A stretch of 64,000 nucleotides of DNA from NCBI RefSeq assembly GCF_013377855.1, contig NZ_JABXYJ010000003.1, positions 259,259 to 323,258 on the forward strand, given 5' to 3'. Of this stretch, positions 8,857 through 17,612 are shown piece by piece (the first letter of the stretch is position 1; each line of letters begins with the position of its first letter). Below the pieces are notes generated by a model, which did no database searches, was not told where the DNA came from, and saw only the letters and a program-made list of their open reading frames with translations. The position numbers and the translations under genes were made by a program. The stretch is from Cognatundibacterium oligocarboniphilum (GTDB lineage: Bacteria > Pseudomonadota > Gammaproteobacteria > Burkholderiales > Burkholderiaceae_D).

Positions 8857-9582
8857 TTATAAATTGACCGTTTGCTGGGCACGTATCTGGCCTTTATCCA
8901 GCACTTTTGCCAGAACAGACTTCACCGCCGTGCCATCCGGAAGGGTAATCAGGCCTTCCACCCTTTGATAATGCCTGAATGATAATTTCAATTTTCCGGC
9001 ATCCCCGGTTTTCGGATCGGGGAACAGCATCGTAACAGGTTTACCGGCTTGCACCAAGCCCAGAGAAAACTGCAGTTCGCCAGAAAAATCCTTACCGTTT
9101 TTCACCCCTTGCATGACGAGCGCACGGTAACGAATCTGGGTTGAGGACACAACTTCGACCTTCAGATTTTGCAGGGCAACGCCATCCGTCCCGGTTGCAG
9201 AAGGCATCAGCCCTTCAAAAAAAGCCAGATCATCTTTCAGCTTCTGGTTTTCCGCAGTCAGGGTTTTCACCTGTTCGGTTAACTCTTTCTGCATGGACCT
9301 GTCGATATTTATCTTGCTGTCAATCGTGTTTGCCTCCAGCCTGAGCTGATCGCGCTCGGCAGTCAGCAACTCAAGTTTCTGGCGCAAGGACTGCACCTGG
9401 TCCTGATTGAATTGAGGGCCAAATGCAAAATTCCGCCCCAGATCATAAGTCCACCATGCCACAGCGCCGATCAGCGCAATCAGTAGCAAAGACATGGCAA
9501 GCTTCATCGGCCAGGGCTGCTGATGCGTAATGGTCATTTTTGACGCCAGGTGACGCCGCTGCCAGATTTTTCTTTTTGACAT
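8857..9582 (-). CDS. DUF6776-like single-pass membrane protein with coiled coil
   Basis: A 241-residue protein of unknown function. A short basic N-terminus is followed by one transmembrane helix (about residues 27-47), then a long heptad-rich coiled coil (about 55-120) and a beta-rich C-terminal domain. The layout fits an inner-membrane protein with a periplasmic domain. It resembles the family annotated as DUF6776 in Betaproteobacteria, where it commonly sits between argC and a bactofilin gene. It starts six bases after argC. An ATG at codon 16 is a possible alternative start. Confidence 0.7.
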   Translation of the reverse strand: MSKRKIWQRRHLASKMTITHQQPWPMKLAMSLLLIALIGAVAWWTYDLGRNFAFGPQFNQDQVQSLRQKLELLTAERDQLRLEANTIDSKINIDRSMQKELTEQVKTLTAENQKLKDDLAFFEGLMPSATGTDGVALQNLKVEVVSSTQIRYRALVMQGVKNGKDFSGELQFSLGLVQAGKPVTMLFPDPKTGDAGKLKLSFRHYQRVEGLITLPDGTAVKSVLAKVLDKGQIRAQQTVNL

Positions 9583-9588
9583 ACGTGA

Positions 9589-10626
9589 TCAGGGTAGTAC
9601 AGGTACGTGCATCAAGCCGGTCGTTTCCGGCAGGCCAAACATCAGATTCATACACTGCACAGCCTGTCCTGATGCACCTTTCACCAGATTATCCTGCACC
9701 ACCAGTACAATTACGGTATGACCGTTGTTTGGCCGGTGCAGAGCAATACGCAGCATATTTGAACCACGGGTCGAGCGCGTTTCAGGATGGCTGCCAAATG
9801 GCATGACATCAACGAATGGTTCATTCCGGTAGGCCTGCTCAAATAATGCCTGCAATTGCTCATTGCCGACATCCGCCGTCAGACGGGCATACAGCGTGGA
9901 ATGCATACCACGGATCATCGGAACCAGATGCGGGGTGAACAACAAGCCTACAGGCTGATCGGTCATCTGCTGCAACTGCTCAATGGTTTCCGGGGTATGA
10001 CGATGCCCGGAAACACCATAAGCTTTAAAAGAATCGCTGGTTTCCGAGAACAAAATACCGATTTCTGCCTTGCGTCCAGCCCCGGAGACACCGGATTTGC
10101 AATCCGCAATCAGGCTACCGGCATCAATCACCTTCGCCCGAAGCAAAGGGGCAAATCCTAATTGCATGGTCGTCGGGTAACATCCCGGATTGCCAATCAC
10201 ACGGGCAGACCGGATAGCGTCGCGGTTGAGTTCAGGTAAACCATACACCGCTTCTGACAGTACATCTTTGCACGTATGCGGAATACCGTACCACTTCTCA
10301 AACTGCGTAACATCCTTCATCCGGAAATCTGCCGCCAGATCAATCACCTTCACTCCGGCAGCGAGCAACTCCTGCGCCTGCGCCATCGCCACACCATGCG
10401 GCGTCGCAAAAAACACGACATCACACTGCGCCAGATTTGCTTTATCCGGTGAAGAAAACGCGATCTGCACGCGTCCGCGCAAAGATGGATACATGTCCGC
10501 AACCGGCAAACCATCTTCTTTACGGGATGTAATCGCCGTTAATTGCGCATCAGGATGGGTCGCCAGAATACGCAGCAGCTCCACGCCTGTATAACCTGTG
10601 CCACCAACAATGCCAACTTTAATCAT
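9589..10626 (-). CDS. argC: N-acetyl-gamma-glutamyl-phosphate reductase
   Basis: Catalyses the third step of arginine synthesis, the NADPH reduction of N-acetylglutamyl phosphate to the semialdehyde. It has 345 residues with the N-terminal nucleotide motif [10 protein letters not shown] and the catalytic cysteine C149 in GNPGCYPT. The length matches the long-form ArgC. It lies downstream of rpsI, with a terminator between them, and begins a leftward run to the membrane protein, bactofilin and erpA. No other arg gene is in the window. Confidence 0.96.
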   Translation of the reverse strand: MIKVGIVGGTGYTGVELLRILATHPDAQLTAITSRKEDGLPVADMYPSLRGRVQIAFSSPDKANLAQCDVVFFATPHGVAMAQAQELLAAGVKVIDLAADFRMKDVTQFEKWYGIPHTCKDVLSEAVYGLPELNRDAIRSARVIGNPGCYPTTMQLGFAPLLRAKVIDAGSLIADCKSGVSGAGRKAEIGILFSETSDSFKAYGVSGHRHTPETIEQLQQMTDQPVGLLFTPHLVPMIRGMHSTLYARLTADVGNEQLQALFEQAYRNEPFVDVMPFGSHPETRSTRGSNMLRIALHRPNNGHTVIVLVVQDNLVKGASGQAVQCMNLMFGLPETTGLMHVPVLP

Positions 10627-10727
10627 TTACTTTCCTTGCAAGAAATTTTTACGTTATTCTAACAGCAGACTTCCTGATCTGAATGATCCAGATAAAACTC
10701 GTTACACGGTAGCAGGAAATAAAAAAA

Positions 10728-10745
10728 GCCGCCTGAACAGGCGGC
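10728..10745 (-). terminator. Rho-independent terminator after rpsI
   Basis: GCCGCCTG/CAGGCGGC inverted repeat with A and T tracts on both sides, so it may work in both directions. It lies 24 bases past the rpsI stop and isolates the ribosomal operon from argC. Confidence 0.9.
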
Positions 10746-10768
10746 TTTTTTGCTCCAGCAATAAAAAA

Positions 10769-11161
10769 TTAACGCTTGGAGAATTGCTTTGCGCGACGTG
10801 CTTTGCGCAGACCCACTTTTTTACGTTCAACTTCACGGGCATCACGAGTAACGAAGCCAGCTTTGGACAATTCGGATTTCAAAGTTGCATCGTAGTCGAT
10901 CAGGGCGCGAGTGATACCGTGACGCACTGCACCGGATTGACCGGATTCGCCGCCGCCGTGAACGTTCACCATAATATCGAATGTTTCGAGATTATTAGTC
11001 AGTTCCAGAGGCTGACGGATCACCATCAGACCAGTTTCACGAGAAAAATATTCGCTTGCCGGTTTGCCGTTGACAACGATCTTACCGCTGCCAGCTTTCA
11101 GGAATACACGAGCAACTGCGCTCTTGCGACGGCCAGTACCGTAGTTGTAATTACCGATCAT
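10769..11161 (-). CDS. rpsI: 30S ribosomal protein S9
   Basis: 130-residue S9. It has the N-terminal [14 protein letters not shown], the central [15 protein letters not shown] and the basic C-terminal RRAKQFSKR that reaches the P-site tRNA. It is the second gene of the rplM-rpsI operon, nine bases after rplM. It is followed by a strong terminator. Confidence 0.98.
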   Translation of the reverse strand: MIGNYNYGTGRRKSAVARVFLKAGSGKIVVNGKPASEYFSRETGLMVIRQPLELTNNLETFDIMVNVHGGGESGQSGAVRHGITRALIDYDATLKSELSKAGFVTRDAREVERKKVGLRKARRAKQFSKR

Positions 11162-11170
11162 GGCTAATCC

Positions 11171-11599
11171 TTAGATGTCGAGTACTTGTGGTTGCTGTGC
11201 AGAATGCGGATGCGTTGCATCAGCATATACTTTCAGCTTCTTGATCATTGCGTAGCCGAGTGGGCCTTTTGGCAACATACCTTTTACCGCTTTTTCCAGC
11301 GCACGGCCTGGGAAACGCTCTTGCATTTTCTGGAAATTGGTTTCATAGATACCGCCTGGGTAACCAGTGTGACGGTAGTATGTTTTGTTCAGTGACTTGG
11401 TGCCAGTCACGCGCAGTTTGCCGGCGTTGACAACGATGATGAAATCGCCAGTGTCTACGTGTGGTGTGAATTCTGGTTTATGCTTGCCGCGTAAACGGAG
11501 TGCCACTTCGCTGGCAACACGTCCGAGTACTTTATCTGTCGCGTCAATCACGAACCAGTCGCGCTGAACCTCATGGCCCTTAGCGGAAAAGGTTTTCAT
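11171..11599 (-). CDS. rplM: 50S ribosomal protein L13
   Basis: 142-residue L13, with the signature region [19 protein letters not shown] and [20 protein letters not shown] near the N-terminus. It is an early assembly protein of the large subunit. The gene is preceded by a leader of roughly 100 bases from a good promoter at 11705-11734. In some bacteria L13 represses its own operon through such a leader; that is inference here. Confidence 0.98.
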   Translation of the reverse strand: MKTFSAKGHEVQRDWFVIDATDKVLGRVASEVALRLRGKHKPEFTPHVDTGDFIIVVNAGKLRVTGTKSLNKTYYRHTGYPGGIYETNFQKMQERFPGRALEKAVKGMLPKGPLGYAMIKKLKVYADATHPHSAQQPQVLDI

Positions 11600-11704
11600 G
11601 TTGAATCCTAAAAAGTTAAATATGCCCTTGGTTACGGTGGTTCTGCCGGCATTTCAGCAGACTCTCCCTTTTCATATCTCGTTCGGGCAAATCGAGAATC
11701 AAAA

Positions 11705-11734
11705 ATTATAAAGCCTTTCAAATACTTAAGGCAA
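11705..11734 (-). promoter_or_regulatory. Probable sigma70 promoter of rplM-rpsI
   Basis: On the minus strand: -35 TTGCCT (plus 11729-11734), an 18-base spacer, and a perfect -10 TATAAT (plus 11705-11710). The expected start near 11698 gives a leader of about 100 bases before rplM. The leader contains a short TCTGC/GCAGA stem. Confidence 0.65.
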
Positions 11735-11771
11735 GAAATGTTTAAAATTTAGGCAGTTTTTTTGTTTTAAA

Positions 11772-11875
11772 CAAAAAAATACCCGAAGACCAAGCTTCGG
11801 GCTGAATCCACCAAAGGAGGAGGTGGAGGAGACAATTGCGTGGCAGTCAACAGTAATCTCTATTAACTAACCGAT
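11772..11875 (-). ncRNA. Candidate small RNA with CCUCC anti-Shine-Dalgarno loop
   Basis: No gene fits here, but the minus strand carries a complete small-transcript unit of about 104 bases. A near-consensus promoter lies just upstream (11882-11910). At the 3' end a 7-bp stem (CCCGAAG/CTTCGGG, plus 11782-11801) runs into seven T residues on the minus strand. Before it, UCCACC and GGUGGA pair around a loop UCCUCCUUU (plus 11807-11827), preceded by a second CUCCUCC. These sequences complement ribosome binding sites. Small RNAs with exposed CCUCC motifs are known in Alpha- and Betaproteobacteria; I cannot confirm a family match. Ends are predicted, not measured. Confidence 0.6.
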
Positions 11876-11881
11876 GAGTCA

Positions 11882-11910
11882 ATAATAGGACAAGAAATTG
11901 TGCAGTGCAA
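11882..11910 (-). promoter_or_regulatory. Sigma70 promoter of the candidate small RNA
   Basis: On the minus strand: -35 TTGCAC (plus 11905-11910), exactly 17 bases, and -10 TATTAT (plus 11882-11887). This is one of the best promoter matches in the window, and it points away from osmC, so it needs a transcript of its own. The next annotated gene downstream is rplM, beyond a terminator. Confidence 0.65.
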
Positions 11911-12003
11911 GATAATTCGACGACATTCACAGGAGGACTCCCTCTAATTTCAGATACAGTAAAATCCAGTACTGATATCAATTAACGTCGAAATGAGGAT
12001 CAC

Positions 12004-12459
12004 ATGGAAGCAACTGTACGCTGGACAGGTTTATCGGGCATGTCATTTCTGGCCGAAACCGGTTCCGGTCATGCTGTACTGATGGATGGCGCCCCCGACG
12101 GAGGTGGCCGCAATCTGGCGCCACGGCCAATGGAAATGGTCTTACTGGGAACGGGCGGCTGCACTGCGTATGATGTGGTACTGATCCTGCGCAAGAGCAA
12201 ACAGGATGTCCGCGGCTGCGATGTTCGCCTGCAGGCAGAAAGAGCAGAAACAGAACCCAAGGTATTTACACAGATTCATTTTCATTTCACTGTGCGTGGG
12301 CGCAATCTGAAACCAAATCTGGTTGAACGGGCAATCAAGCTATCGCATGAGAAATATTGCTCTGCATCCATCATGCTCGAAAAAACTGCCACGATCACAC
12401 ATAGCTACGAGATTATTGATGACCTAAGCCTGCCATCCGAACACGAAGCGGCAGAATAA
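12004..12459 (+). CDS. OsmC family peroxiredoxin-like protein
   Basis: A 151-residue OsmC/Ohr-superfamily protein. The two conserved redox cysteines are C53 (LGTGGCTAYD) and C119 (HEKYCSAS). Members reduce organic hydroperoxides using lipoylated proteins or other thiols; the subgroup closest to this sequence (YhfA-like) has no well-defined substrate. It is an isolated rightward gene ending at a long palindrome shared with the convergent membrane protein gene. Confidence 0.88.
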   Translation: MEATVRWTGLSGMSFLAETGSGHAVLMDGAPDGGGRNLAPRPMEMVLLGTGGCTAYDVVLILRKSKQDVRGCDVRLQAERAETEPKVFTQIHFHFTVRGRNLKPNLVERAIKLSHEKYCSASIMLEKTATITHSYEIIDDLSLPSEHEAAE

Positions 12460-12490
12460 GCGCAGCAATTCACGACGGCAAATCAGAAGC

Positions 12491-12520
12491 GGGGCAGTGA
12501 TCACCAAAGATCACTGCCCC
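12491..12520. terminator. Long palindrome between convergent genes, probable bidirectional terminator
   Basis: A perfect 12-bp stem (GGGGCAGTGATC / GATCACTGCCCC) with a six-base loop, located between the osmC-like stop and the stop of the convergent membrane gene. There is no T run on either side, so it is not a classical intrinsic terminator. It may block read-through or protect 3' ends. Confidence 0.6.
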
Positions 12521-12543
12521 GGCATAAGCGGTTATGCAAGCTT

Positions 12544-13308
12544 TTATACTGAGTCTGGCTTACCGAAAATGTCTCTGAAACTGGGATAAAACGAGCAGTA
12601 CCGGATCGTGGTCAATAGTGCAAGCACCGGCATCATAAGCAGGATAACGAAAACAGTATTACCAGTCATCGCGATGAGTATTTCCACCAGCATGGCTGGC
12701 AGCAAACCGGAAATGACGAACCAGGCAGCGGCGTAGACCAGGAATGCGCGCCCTGCACGCCTAACCGAAAAAAAACTGTAAAACAATGCTTTTCCAACAG
12801 ACATGCGGTGCCACATGATCAATGGTCCCGCAAACCAGAACGCCATCAGTGCCGGGAGAAAGCTGAGAGCAGCAACCAGCATGCCCAGCAATAAACGTCC
12901 TTGCGGAACATCTTTGGGGTCAAGCGGCTTCTGATTTGATATGAGCTGATATAAAGCACCATCATCAACCAATTGGGAAATCAGGGTTGCCAGAGAGATG
13001 GCCAGTAAATACAAGCATCCCAGTCCCAATAAGCGCGGTAGCGCAGGTGACCGGAATCCCGCCAGCAACACACCAGGATGAACCTTACCGCCTTGCTCAA
13101 TCAAAAAACTGGCATGCATGAAGCTCATTGCAAATACGGGGATCAGCAATAGCGGCATAAAATGCCCCAACACGGGCAGCAGGCTGATTCCCATGTTGAG
13201 GAACATGTAGGCAAAAAACAGCGTCAGCATTTCCGTGGGCTGGCGGCGAAACAACAGAAACCCTTGTTTTACCCAGGACCATCCGGCGGATGGATGAATC
13301 TGACTCAT
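12544..13308 (-). CDS. BPSS1780-family polytopic membrane protein
   Basis: A 254-residue inner-membrane protein with about five to six hydrophobic helices. The opening (ASAG-type [16 protein letters not shown]) and overall pattern match the BPSS1780 family of Betaproteobacteria, whose function is unknown. The ATG at 13306-13308 overlaps the thrB stop as ATGA, indicating translational coupling; an upstream TTG is less likely. The fixed neighbourhood with thrB is common in Burkholderiales. Confidence 0.78.
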   Translation of the reverse strand: MSQIHPSAGWSWVKQGFLLFRRQPTEMLTLFFAYMFLNMGISLLPVLGHFMPLLLIPVFAMSFMHASFLIEQGGKVHPGVLLAGFRSPALPRLLGLGCLYLLAISLATLISQLVDDGALYQLISNQKPLDPKDVPQGRLLLGMLVAALSFLPALMAFWFAGPLIMWHRMSVGKALFYSFFSVRRAGRAFLVYAAAWFVISGLLPAMLVEILIAMTGNTVFVILLMMPVLALLTTIRYCSFYPSFRDIFGKPDSV

Positions 13309-14270
13309 ACGTCGCAAGTCAAAGGAGGCACCGGGAATGATTCCCGCAAACGCAAAATCCGCTCAAAATGAGCAGGATCATGCGGCGTCAGCATTTCTGC
13401 ATCCCGCGGCTGATAATAATCATACAGACGGGACAGCCAGAAGCGCAGGGCGGCAGCCCGCAACATTGGTTTCCATGCCACCGATTCGTCATTGGTAAAC
13501 GGCCTGATTTCGTGATAGGCCTTCAGCAGCGCACGAACCCGCTCAACATCCAGCTCACCAGTGGCAACCTCAATGCACCAGTCATTCACGGTTACCGCCA
13601 CATCAAAAATCCAGGTGTCGCAACCCGCAAAATAAAAATCAAAAAAACCAGTCAGGCGGTCACCCTCAAACATGACGTTATTCCGGAACAGATCCGCATG
13701 GATCGGGCCTCTCGGCAACGCACGATAAATCGCGGTACTGTCAAAAGCATCCTGGAAATGCACTTCGGCACACAACAGATGTTTCAGCTCATCGGACAAA
13801 AATGGCATGACCTTGGGCGTTGTTTCATGCCACCAGTCAAGAGAACGCAGATTGGCCTGATACATCGGAAAATCCTGTCCGGCCAGATGCATTTTAGCGA
13901 GCATGGCACCAACCTCAGCACAGTGCAAAGGTACCGGTGTCATTTGCGAGCGCCCTTCCAGTTTACTGACGATCGCCGCCGGCTTCCCGTGCAAAGACAC
14001 CACCAGCTCGCCATTATCATTGGCAACCGGAGCCGGCACCAATATGCCGCGATCAGCCAGGTGACGCATTAATTTCAGATAAAACGGCAGTTGTTCAAAA
14101 TTCAGATTTTCAAATATGGTGAGCACATACTCACCGGACTCGGTGGTCAGAAAAAAATTACTGTTCTCAATCCCCGAAGCAATACCTTTAATTGCTAATG
14201 CCTTCCCAAGCGGGAACTGCTTCATCCAGGAGCTGAGATCATCCAGTGTAACCGGGGTAAAAACTGCCAT
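13305..14270 (-). CDS. thrB: Homoserine kinase (APH-fold type)
   Basis: Phosphorylates homoserine in threonine synthesis. This 321-residue enzyme belongs to the aminoglycoside phosphotransferase-like ThrB of Pseudomonas and Betaproteobacteria, not to the GHMP kinase of enteric bacteria. Visible motifs are the catalytic loop [14 protein letters not shown] and the metal-binding FFDFYFAG. It is followed by the overlapping membrane gene and preceded by a small exported protein of the DUF2782 type. No thrA or thrC is in the window. Confidence 0.95.
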   Translation of the reverse strand: MAVFTPVTLDDLSSWMKQFPLGKALAIKGIASGIENSNFFLTTESGEYVLTIFENLNFEQLPFYLKLMRHLADRGILVPAPVANDNGELVVSLHGKPAAIVSKLEGRSQMTPVPLHCAEVGAMLAKMHLAGQDFPMYQANLRSLDWWHETTPKVMPFLSDELKHLLCAEVHFQDAFDSTAIYRALPRGPIHADLFRNNVMFEGDRLTGFFDFYFAGCDTWIFDVAVTVNDWCIEVATGELDVERVRALLKAYHEIRPFTNDESVAWKPMLRAAALRFWLSRLYDYYQPRDAEMLTPHDPAHFERILRLRESFPVPPLTCDV

Positions 14271-14291
14271 TGTTAATTACCAGAAATCAGA

Positions 14292-14729
14292 TTATTTATT
14301 AGCAGACGCCGCGCTGGCGGGTGCCGCTTTTTTAGGTGCAGGAGGCAGAACCGGCAAAGGCTCTGGTGCTTCCTTGGTTTCTTTCTTACCGCCAAATTCC
14401 ATCACAGTCCATTGCGGTGCCCGGTTGGTACTCGCAGTTCCTTTCGGCGTATTCCCCACTTCCGGATCAGCTTTCAGCGTGTAATTGCTCTTACCTGACT
14501 TGACCTGAACTTCAGTGACTTTACCGGCGTTATTACGTTTTTCCGTCACCTTATTCCTGGGCTCAGGCTTACCGACAGATAAGGCGGCTTCCGATGCTGA
14601 AATTTCTTCCAGCTTTTCCACTTTCGGCGGCACAGGATCGGTTTTAGCTGACGTCTGCGCAAAGGTTGCGCCCGATATCAGCAACATACCCAGCGCGCTG
14701 ACCCAAATATTTTTCGACAGTATTTTCAT
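14292..14729 (-). CDS. DUF2782-like exported protein
   Basis: A 145-residue protein with a clear Sec signal peptide ending near ATFAQT. The mature part is Lys/Glu/Pro-rich with a small conserved core (VTEVQVKSGKSNYTL). Proteins of the DUF2782 type occupy this place beside thrB, and often polA, in Proteobacteria; their function is unknown. I start it at the ATG at 14727-14729, which has AGGG upstream and begins the signal peptide; an upstream in-frame ATG would add 14 residues. The C-terminus is rich in Ala/Pro/Lys. Confidence 0.65.
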   Translation of the reverse strand: MKILSKNIWVSALGMLLISGATFAQTSAKTDPVPPKVEKLEEISASEAALSVGKPEPRNKVTEKRNNAGKVTEVQVKSGKSNYTLKADPEVGNTPKGTASTNRAPQWTVMEFGGKKETKEAPEPLPVLPPAPKKAAPASAASANK

Positions 14730-14850
14730 CAAGGCATCCCTGAAATTGAGGCAACGAAGCGTTTTTGCCATTGTAACAAACGACTATCATCAACGATACC
14801 AATTAACAGAAGGAAAAGCACAAAATAGCAGACATGAAAGCACAATAAAA

Positions 14851-14873
14851 AAGAGCGGCTAAAAGCCGCTCTT
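14851..14873 (-). terminator. Rho-independent terminator after the porin gene
   Basis: A 10-bp stem AAGAGCGGCT/AGCCGCTCTT with a three-base loop and A/T tracts outside. It lies 38 bases past the porin stop. Confidence 0.9.
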
Positions 14874-14910
14874 TTTAGCAAACCATTATCAGGCTAAAGC
14901 CTGAGCATGA

Positions 14911-15957
14911 TTAGAACTGGTGACGAACGCCTGCTGTGAATTCAGTAACGTTAGCACCTGCAACAACTGCTTGCTCTTTCGCAGCTGCGTCTTGTGTGAG
15001 ACGAGCATATGCTGTGTACAGGTCTGTGCGTTTGGACAGTGCATAGCTGTAACCCAGAGCGAATTGCTTGGAGCTGCCAACTGTGCCACCTGTTGTCAAT
15101 GCTGTGTCATTCTTCACTTTTGTGAAGCCAGCCAGTACTTTGCTGTTTGCATCAACAGGTACAGTCACTGCCAGAGAGTATACTTTCTTGTCCAGGCCAG
15201 CATCGCTGGTTTGTTTCTGATAGAAAGCCACTGGTTTTGCCACGCCGAAGTCATAGGAAGCTGCCAGTGTGTTTGCCTTGACAGCATTGATGCCGCCTGC
15301 AGCAGGTTGCTGGTTGTCTTTGGCAAAGTTATAACCAACTTCCAGTGCATCAATCTTGTAGCCCAGATTCAAACCCATAGAGCGGCCAGCAGAAGTGTCG
15401 CCTGCGACTTCACCGAAGCCATAAGAAGCCAGTGCTGTGAAGCCGTTCAGGTTAGGTGTGCCGTAGAACACAGCATTGCCAGCACGGCCTGTTGTATCTG
15501 CAGAATTTGCTGTACCACCAACGAAATACAGACCACGGATGCCTGTACCGTTGTTGATCAGAGCGGATGCAAACGGATCGAAGTTGTCGAAGAACTTCAG
15601 TGTTGTTGTCTTGTCACGACCCAGGTTCAGGGAACCGAAATCACCGGACAGGCCAACGACAGAAGTACGGCCGAAAGTACGGCCACCCTGATCGGAAGCG
15701 CCTGTATCCAGCAGAATGCCCTGTTCCAGAACGAAACTTGCCTTCAGACCGCCACCCAGATCTTCAACACCTTTGAAGCCCAGACGGGAGCCAGCTTCCT
15801 GACCGCTTTGAATACGGGAGAAACGACCTGCTGGAGTGCCGTTATCCAGACTTTGGAAACCGACGTCAGCGACACCATAAATTGTTACTGAAGATTGCGC
15901 GAAAGCCGCACCAGAGAATGCACCCATCAGAGCGAGTGCGAGGAATGATTTTTTCAT
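14911..15957 (-). CDS. Gram-negative trimeric porin (Burkholderiales OmpC type)
   Basis: An outer-membrane general diffusion porin of 348 residues. It has a signal peptide MKKSFLALALMGAFSGAAFA cleaved before QSSVTIYGVADVG, the usual start of the first strand in this family. Alternating beta strands follow, and the protein ends in GVRHQF with the terminal aromatic residue needed for assembly. Codon use is restricted, as expected for a highly expressed protein. It is a single-gene unit with its own terminator and a 346-base upstream region that contains repeated TGACA half-sites. Confidence 0.93.
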   Translation of the reverse strand: MKKSFLALALMGAFSGAAFAQSSVTIYGVADVGFQSLDNGTPAGRFSRIQSGQEAGSRLGFKGVEDLGGGLKASFVLEQGILLDTGASDQGGRTFGRTSVVGLSGDFGSLNLGRDKTTTLKFFDNFDPFASALINNGTGIRGLYFVGGTANSADTTGRAGNAVFYGTPNLNGFTALASYGFGEVAGDTSAGRSMGLNLGYKIDALEVGYNFAKDNQQPAAGGINAVKANTLAASYDFGVAKPVAFYQKQTSDAGLDKKVYSLAVTVPVDANSKVLAGFTKVKNDTALTTGGTVGSSKQFALGYSYALSKRTDLYTAYARLTQDAAAKEQAVVAGANVTEFTAGVRHQF

Positions 15958-16303
15958 TGTCTAGTATCCAAAAAATGAATGTTAATTTTTGCTGCAGCAC
16001 AATACTCATGCGGCAAAAAGCTGAATTGCAGGTCTATTTACAGCCTTGAACCAAAAATTGATCCAATGACAAGTGTCACGATACCTGCGAAAAATGACAC
16101 TTTGATGAAATCGGGCTTTTTAATAAACAAGGACTTACAGAATGTTGCAATTAAAAGACACAGATTTTTTCATAATCCGGCTTTAAATATTTGCTGCTAC
16201 GTTATAGCCCAGACCCACATTATAGGCATTTTTTCCATTTGCTGCACAGCATCAAAGATATAAGGGGTATCCACATCTTTTCAAGGGCAGCGAAAAAATT
16301 TAT
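15958..16303. promoter_or_regulatory. Porin upstream region with TGACA inverted repeats
   Basis: No gene is supported here. The region holds a palindrome TGACAAGTGTCA (16067-16078) and an 8-bp inverted repeat AAGTGTCA/TGACACTT (16071-16078 and 16095-16102, 16 bases apart). They lie 110-145 bases before the porin start. They could be operator sites or a leader hairpin. I could not settle on a -35/-10 pair. Confidence 0.35.
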
Positions 16304-17542
16304 TTAACCAACCGTTTCCCAGGCATTTTGTTTCTGAGCAGTCATCGAACGCCAGTAGGCTCTGCCGGTGTACCACAGTGTCGCGCCAGTCAGCGCGCAG
16401 GCCAGTTGTCCGGCCGCCAGCGCCAGTACCGAATGATCAAGTAGCGGAGCCACAACGCCTGCAATCACTGCGCCGATCAGCGTCACTGATGCCGACTGGC
16501 AGGACGCAACGATGCCGCGGATGGAAGGAAACAGGTCGAGCACCAGCAAAGTCGCACCTGGCGCCACTAAAGACATACCGAAAGTGTAAAAAAACAAAGG
16601 CATTACAGACCAGAACAGGACGGGTACAGAAAACAGGTGAAAAGCGACGTTAAATAAGGATGCGCCAATTAAAAAGCAGAAACCGATACTCACCTGTTTC
16701 CAGACTGATATCTTTCCAGCCAGCCGGTTAGCCGTTAAGGCTCCCAGAAAAATACCGCCGACCGAAGGAATAAATTGCCAGCCAAACTGATCCGCTCCCA
16801 GATGAAGGTGTTGCGTGATAAAGACAGGAGCCGCGGAAATATATAAAAACAAGCCGCCGAAATTAAATGCGATCGTGCCGGCTTTCAGATGGAACAACGG
16901 TGATTTAAATACTTTGGCATAGCTTTCCCACAAAAACTCCGCACTGAACTCCTGACGTTTCTCTTTGGGCAAGGATTCGGGTAACAGTTTGAAACAGGCC
17001 AGCCACAAGGCAATTGTGTAGCCAAATAACAACAGAAAAATTGCCCTCCAGCTCATGAAAACCACAATCCAGCCGCCCAGAATCGGTGCAATGGCGGGAG
17101 CAATCGAAAAAATCATAGTGACCAGCGACAGCAAACGTTCTGCCTGCGCACCAGCATATAAGTCGCGGATGATGGCACGTCCGACGACCATCCCGGCGCC
17201 TGCTGAGATACCCTGCAAAATACGGAATCCCCATAAGTAATGAATACTGTGCGCCGACGCACAGCCAAAACTGGCCACCGCAAAGACGGCCAGCGCCACC
17301 AAAATGACATTACGCCGGCCAAAGGCGTCGGACAAGGCGCCATGCCACAAGGTCATGATTGCAAATGACAACATATAAGCAGTCAGTGTCTGCTGTACTT
17401 CTAATGGGGTCGCCTGCAAACCGGCCTGAATACTTGGAAAAGCTGGCAGATACGTGTCAATTGAAAACGGCCCCAGCATCGCCAGTGCTGCCAGAATGAT
17501 GGCAAGTCCGGCGCGGCCGAGACCGGAACTGTCTGATTTCAT
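16304..17542 (-). CDS. Bcr/CflA-type MFS multidrug exporter
   Basis: A 412-residue inner-membrane transporter with 12 predicted helices. It has the MFS drug:H+ antiporter signatures: motif A near GALSDAFGRRNVIL and motif C-like GRAIIRDLYAG followed by APILGGWIV. The Bcr/CflA subfamily exports bicyclomycin, chloramphenicol and sulfonamides in some hosts; the substrate here is unknown. It lies 70 bases downstream of the gabD-like gene on the same strand. Confidence 0.88.
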   Translation of the reverse strand: MKSDSSGLGRAGLAIILAALAMLGPFSIDTYLPAFPSIQAGLQATPLEVQQTLTAYMLSFAIMTLWHGALSDAFGRRNVILVALAVFAVASFGCASAHSIHYLWGFRILQGISAGAGMVVGRAIIRDLYAGAQAERLLSLVTMIFSIAPAIAPILGGWIVVFMSWRAIFLLLFGYTIALWLACFKLLPESLPKEKRQEFSAEFLWESYAKVFKSPLFHLKAGTIAFNFGGLFLYISAAPVFITQHLHLGADQFGWQFIPSVGGIFLGALTANRLAGKISVWKQVSIGFCFLIGASLFNVAFHLFSVPVLFWSVMPLFFYTFGMSLVAPGATLLVLDLFPSIRGIVASCQSASVTLIGAVIAGVVAPLLDHSVLALAAGQLACALTGATLWYTGRAYWRSMTAQKQNAWETVG

Positions 17543-17612
17543 TGATTCTCCAATTTCCAGCGAATGTCCCAGGCAATGCCCTCACCGGCTGCATTGACTG
17601 GAACCGGCGGCA

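Noticed and set aside
11600-11700. The rplM leader as a glycine or other known riboswitch.
   Set aside because: Short stems and a GGGAGAG stretch are present, but the conserved cores of glycine, TPP or cobalamin riboswitches are missing. An L13-type autoregulatory leader remains possible but unproven.
14920-15891. A 323-codon Cys-rich open frame antisense to the porin gene.
   Set aside because: It arises from the biased codon use of a highly expressed porin. The Cys-rich protein resembles nothing, and the porin reading frame is complete with signal peptide and terminal Phe.
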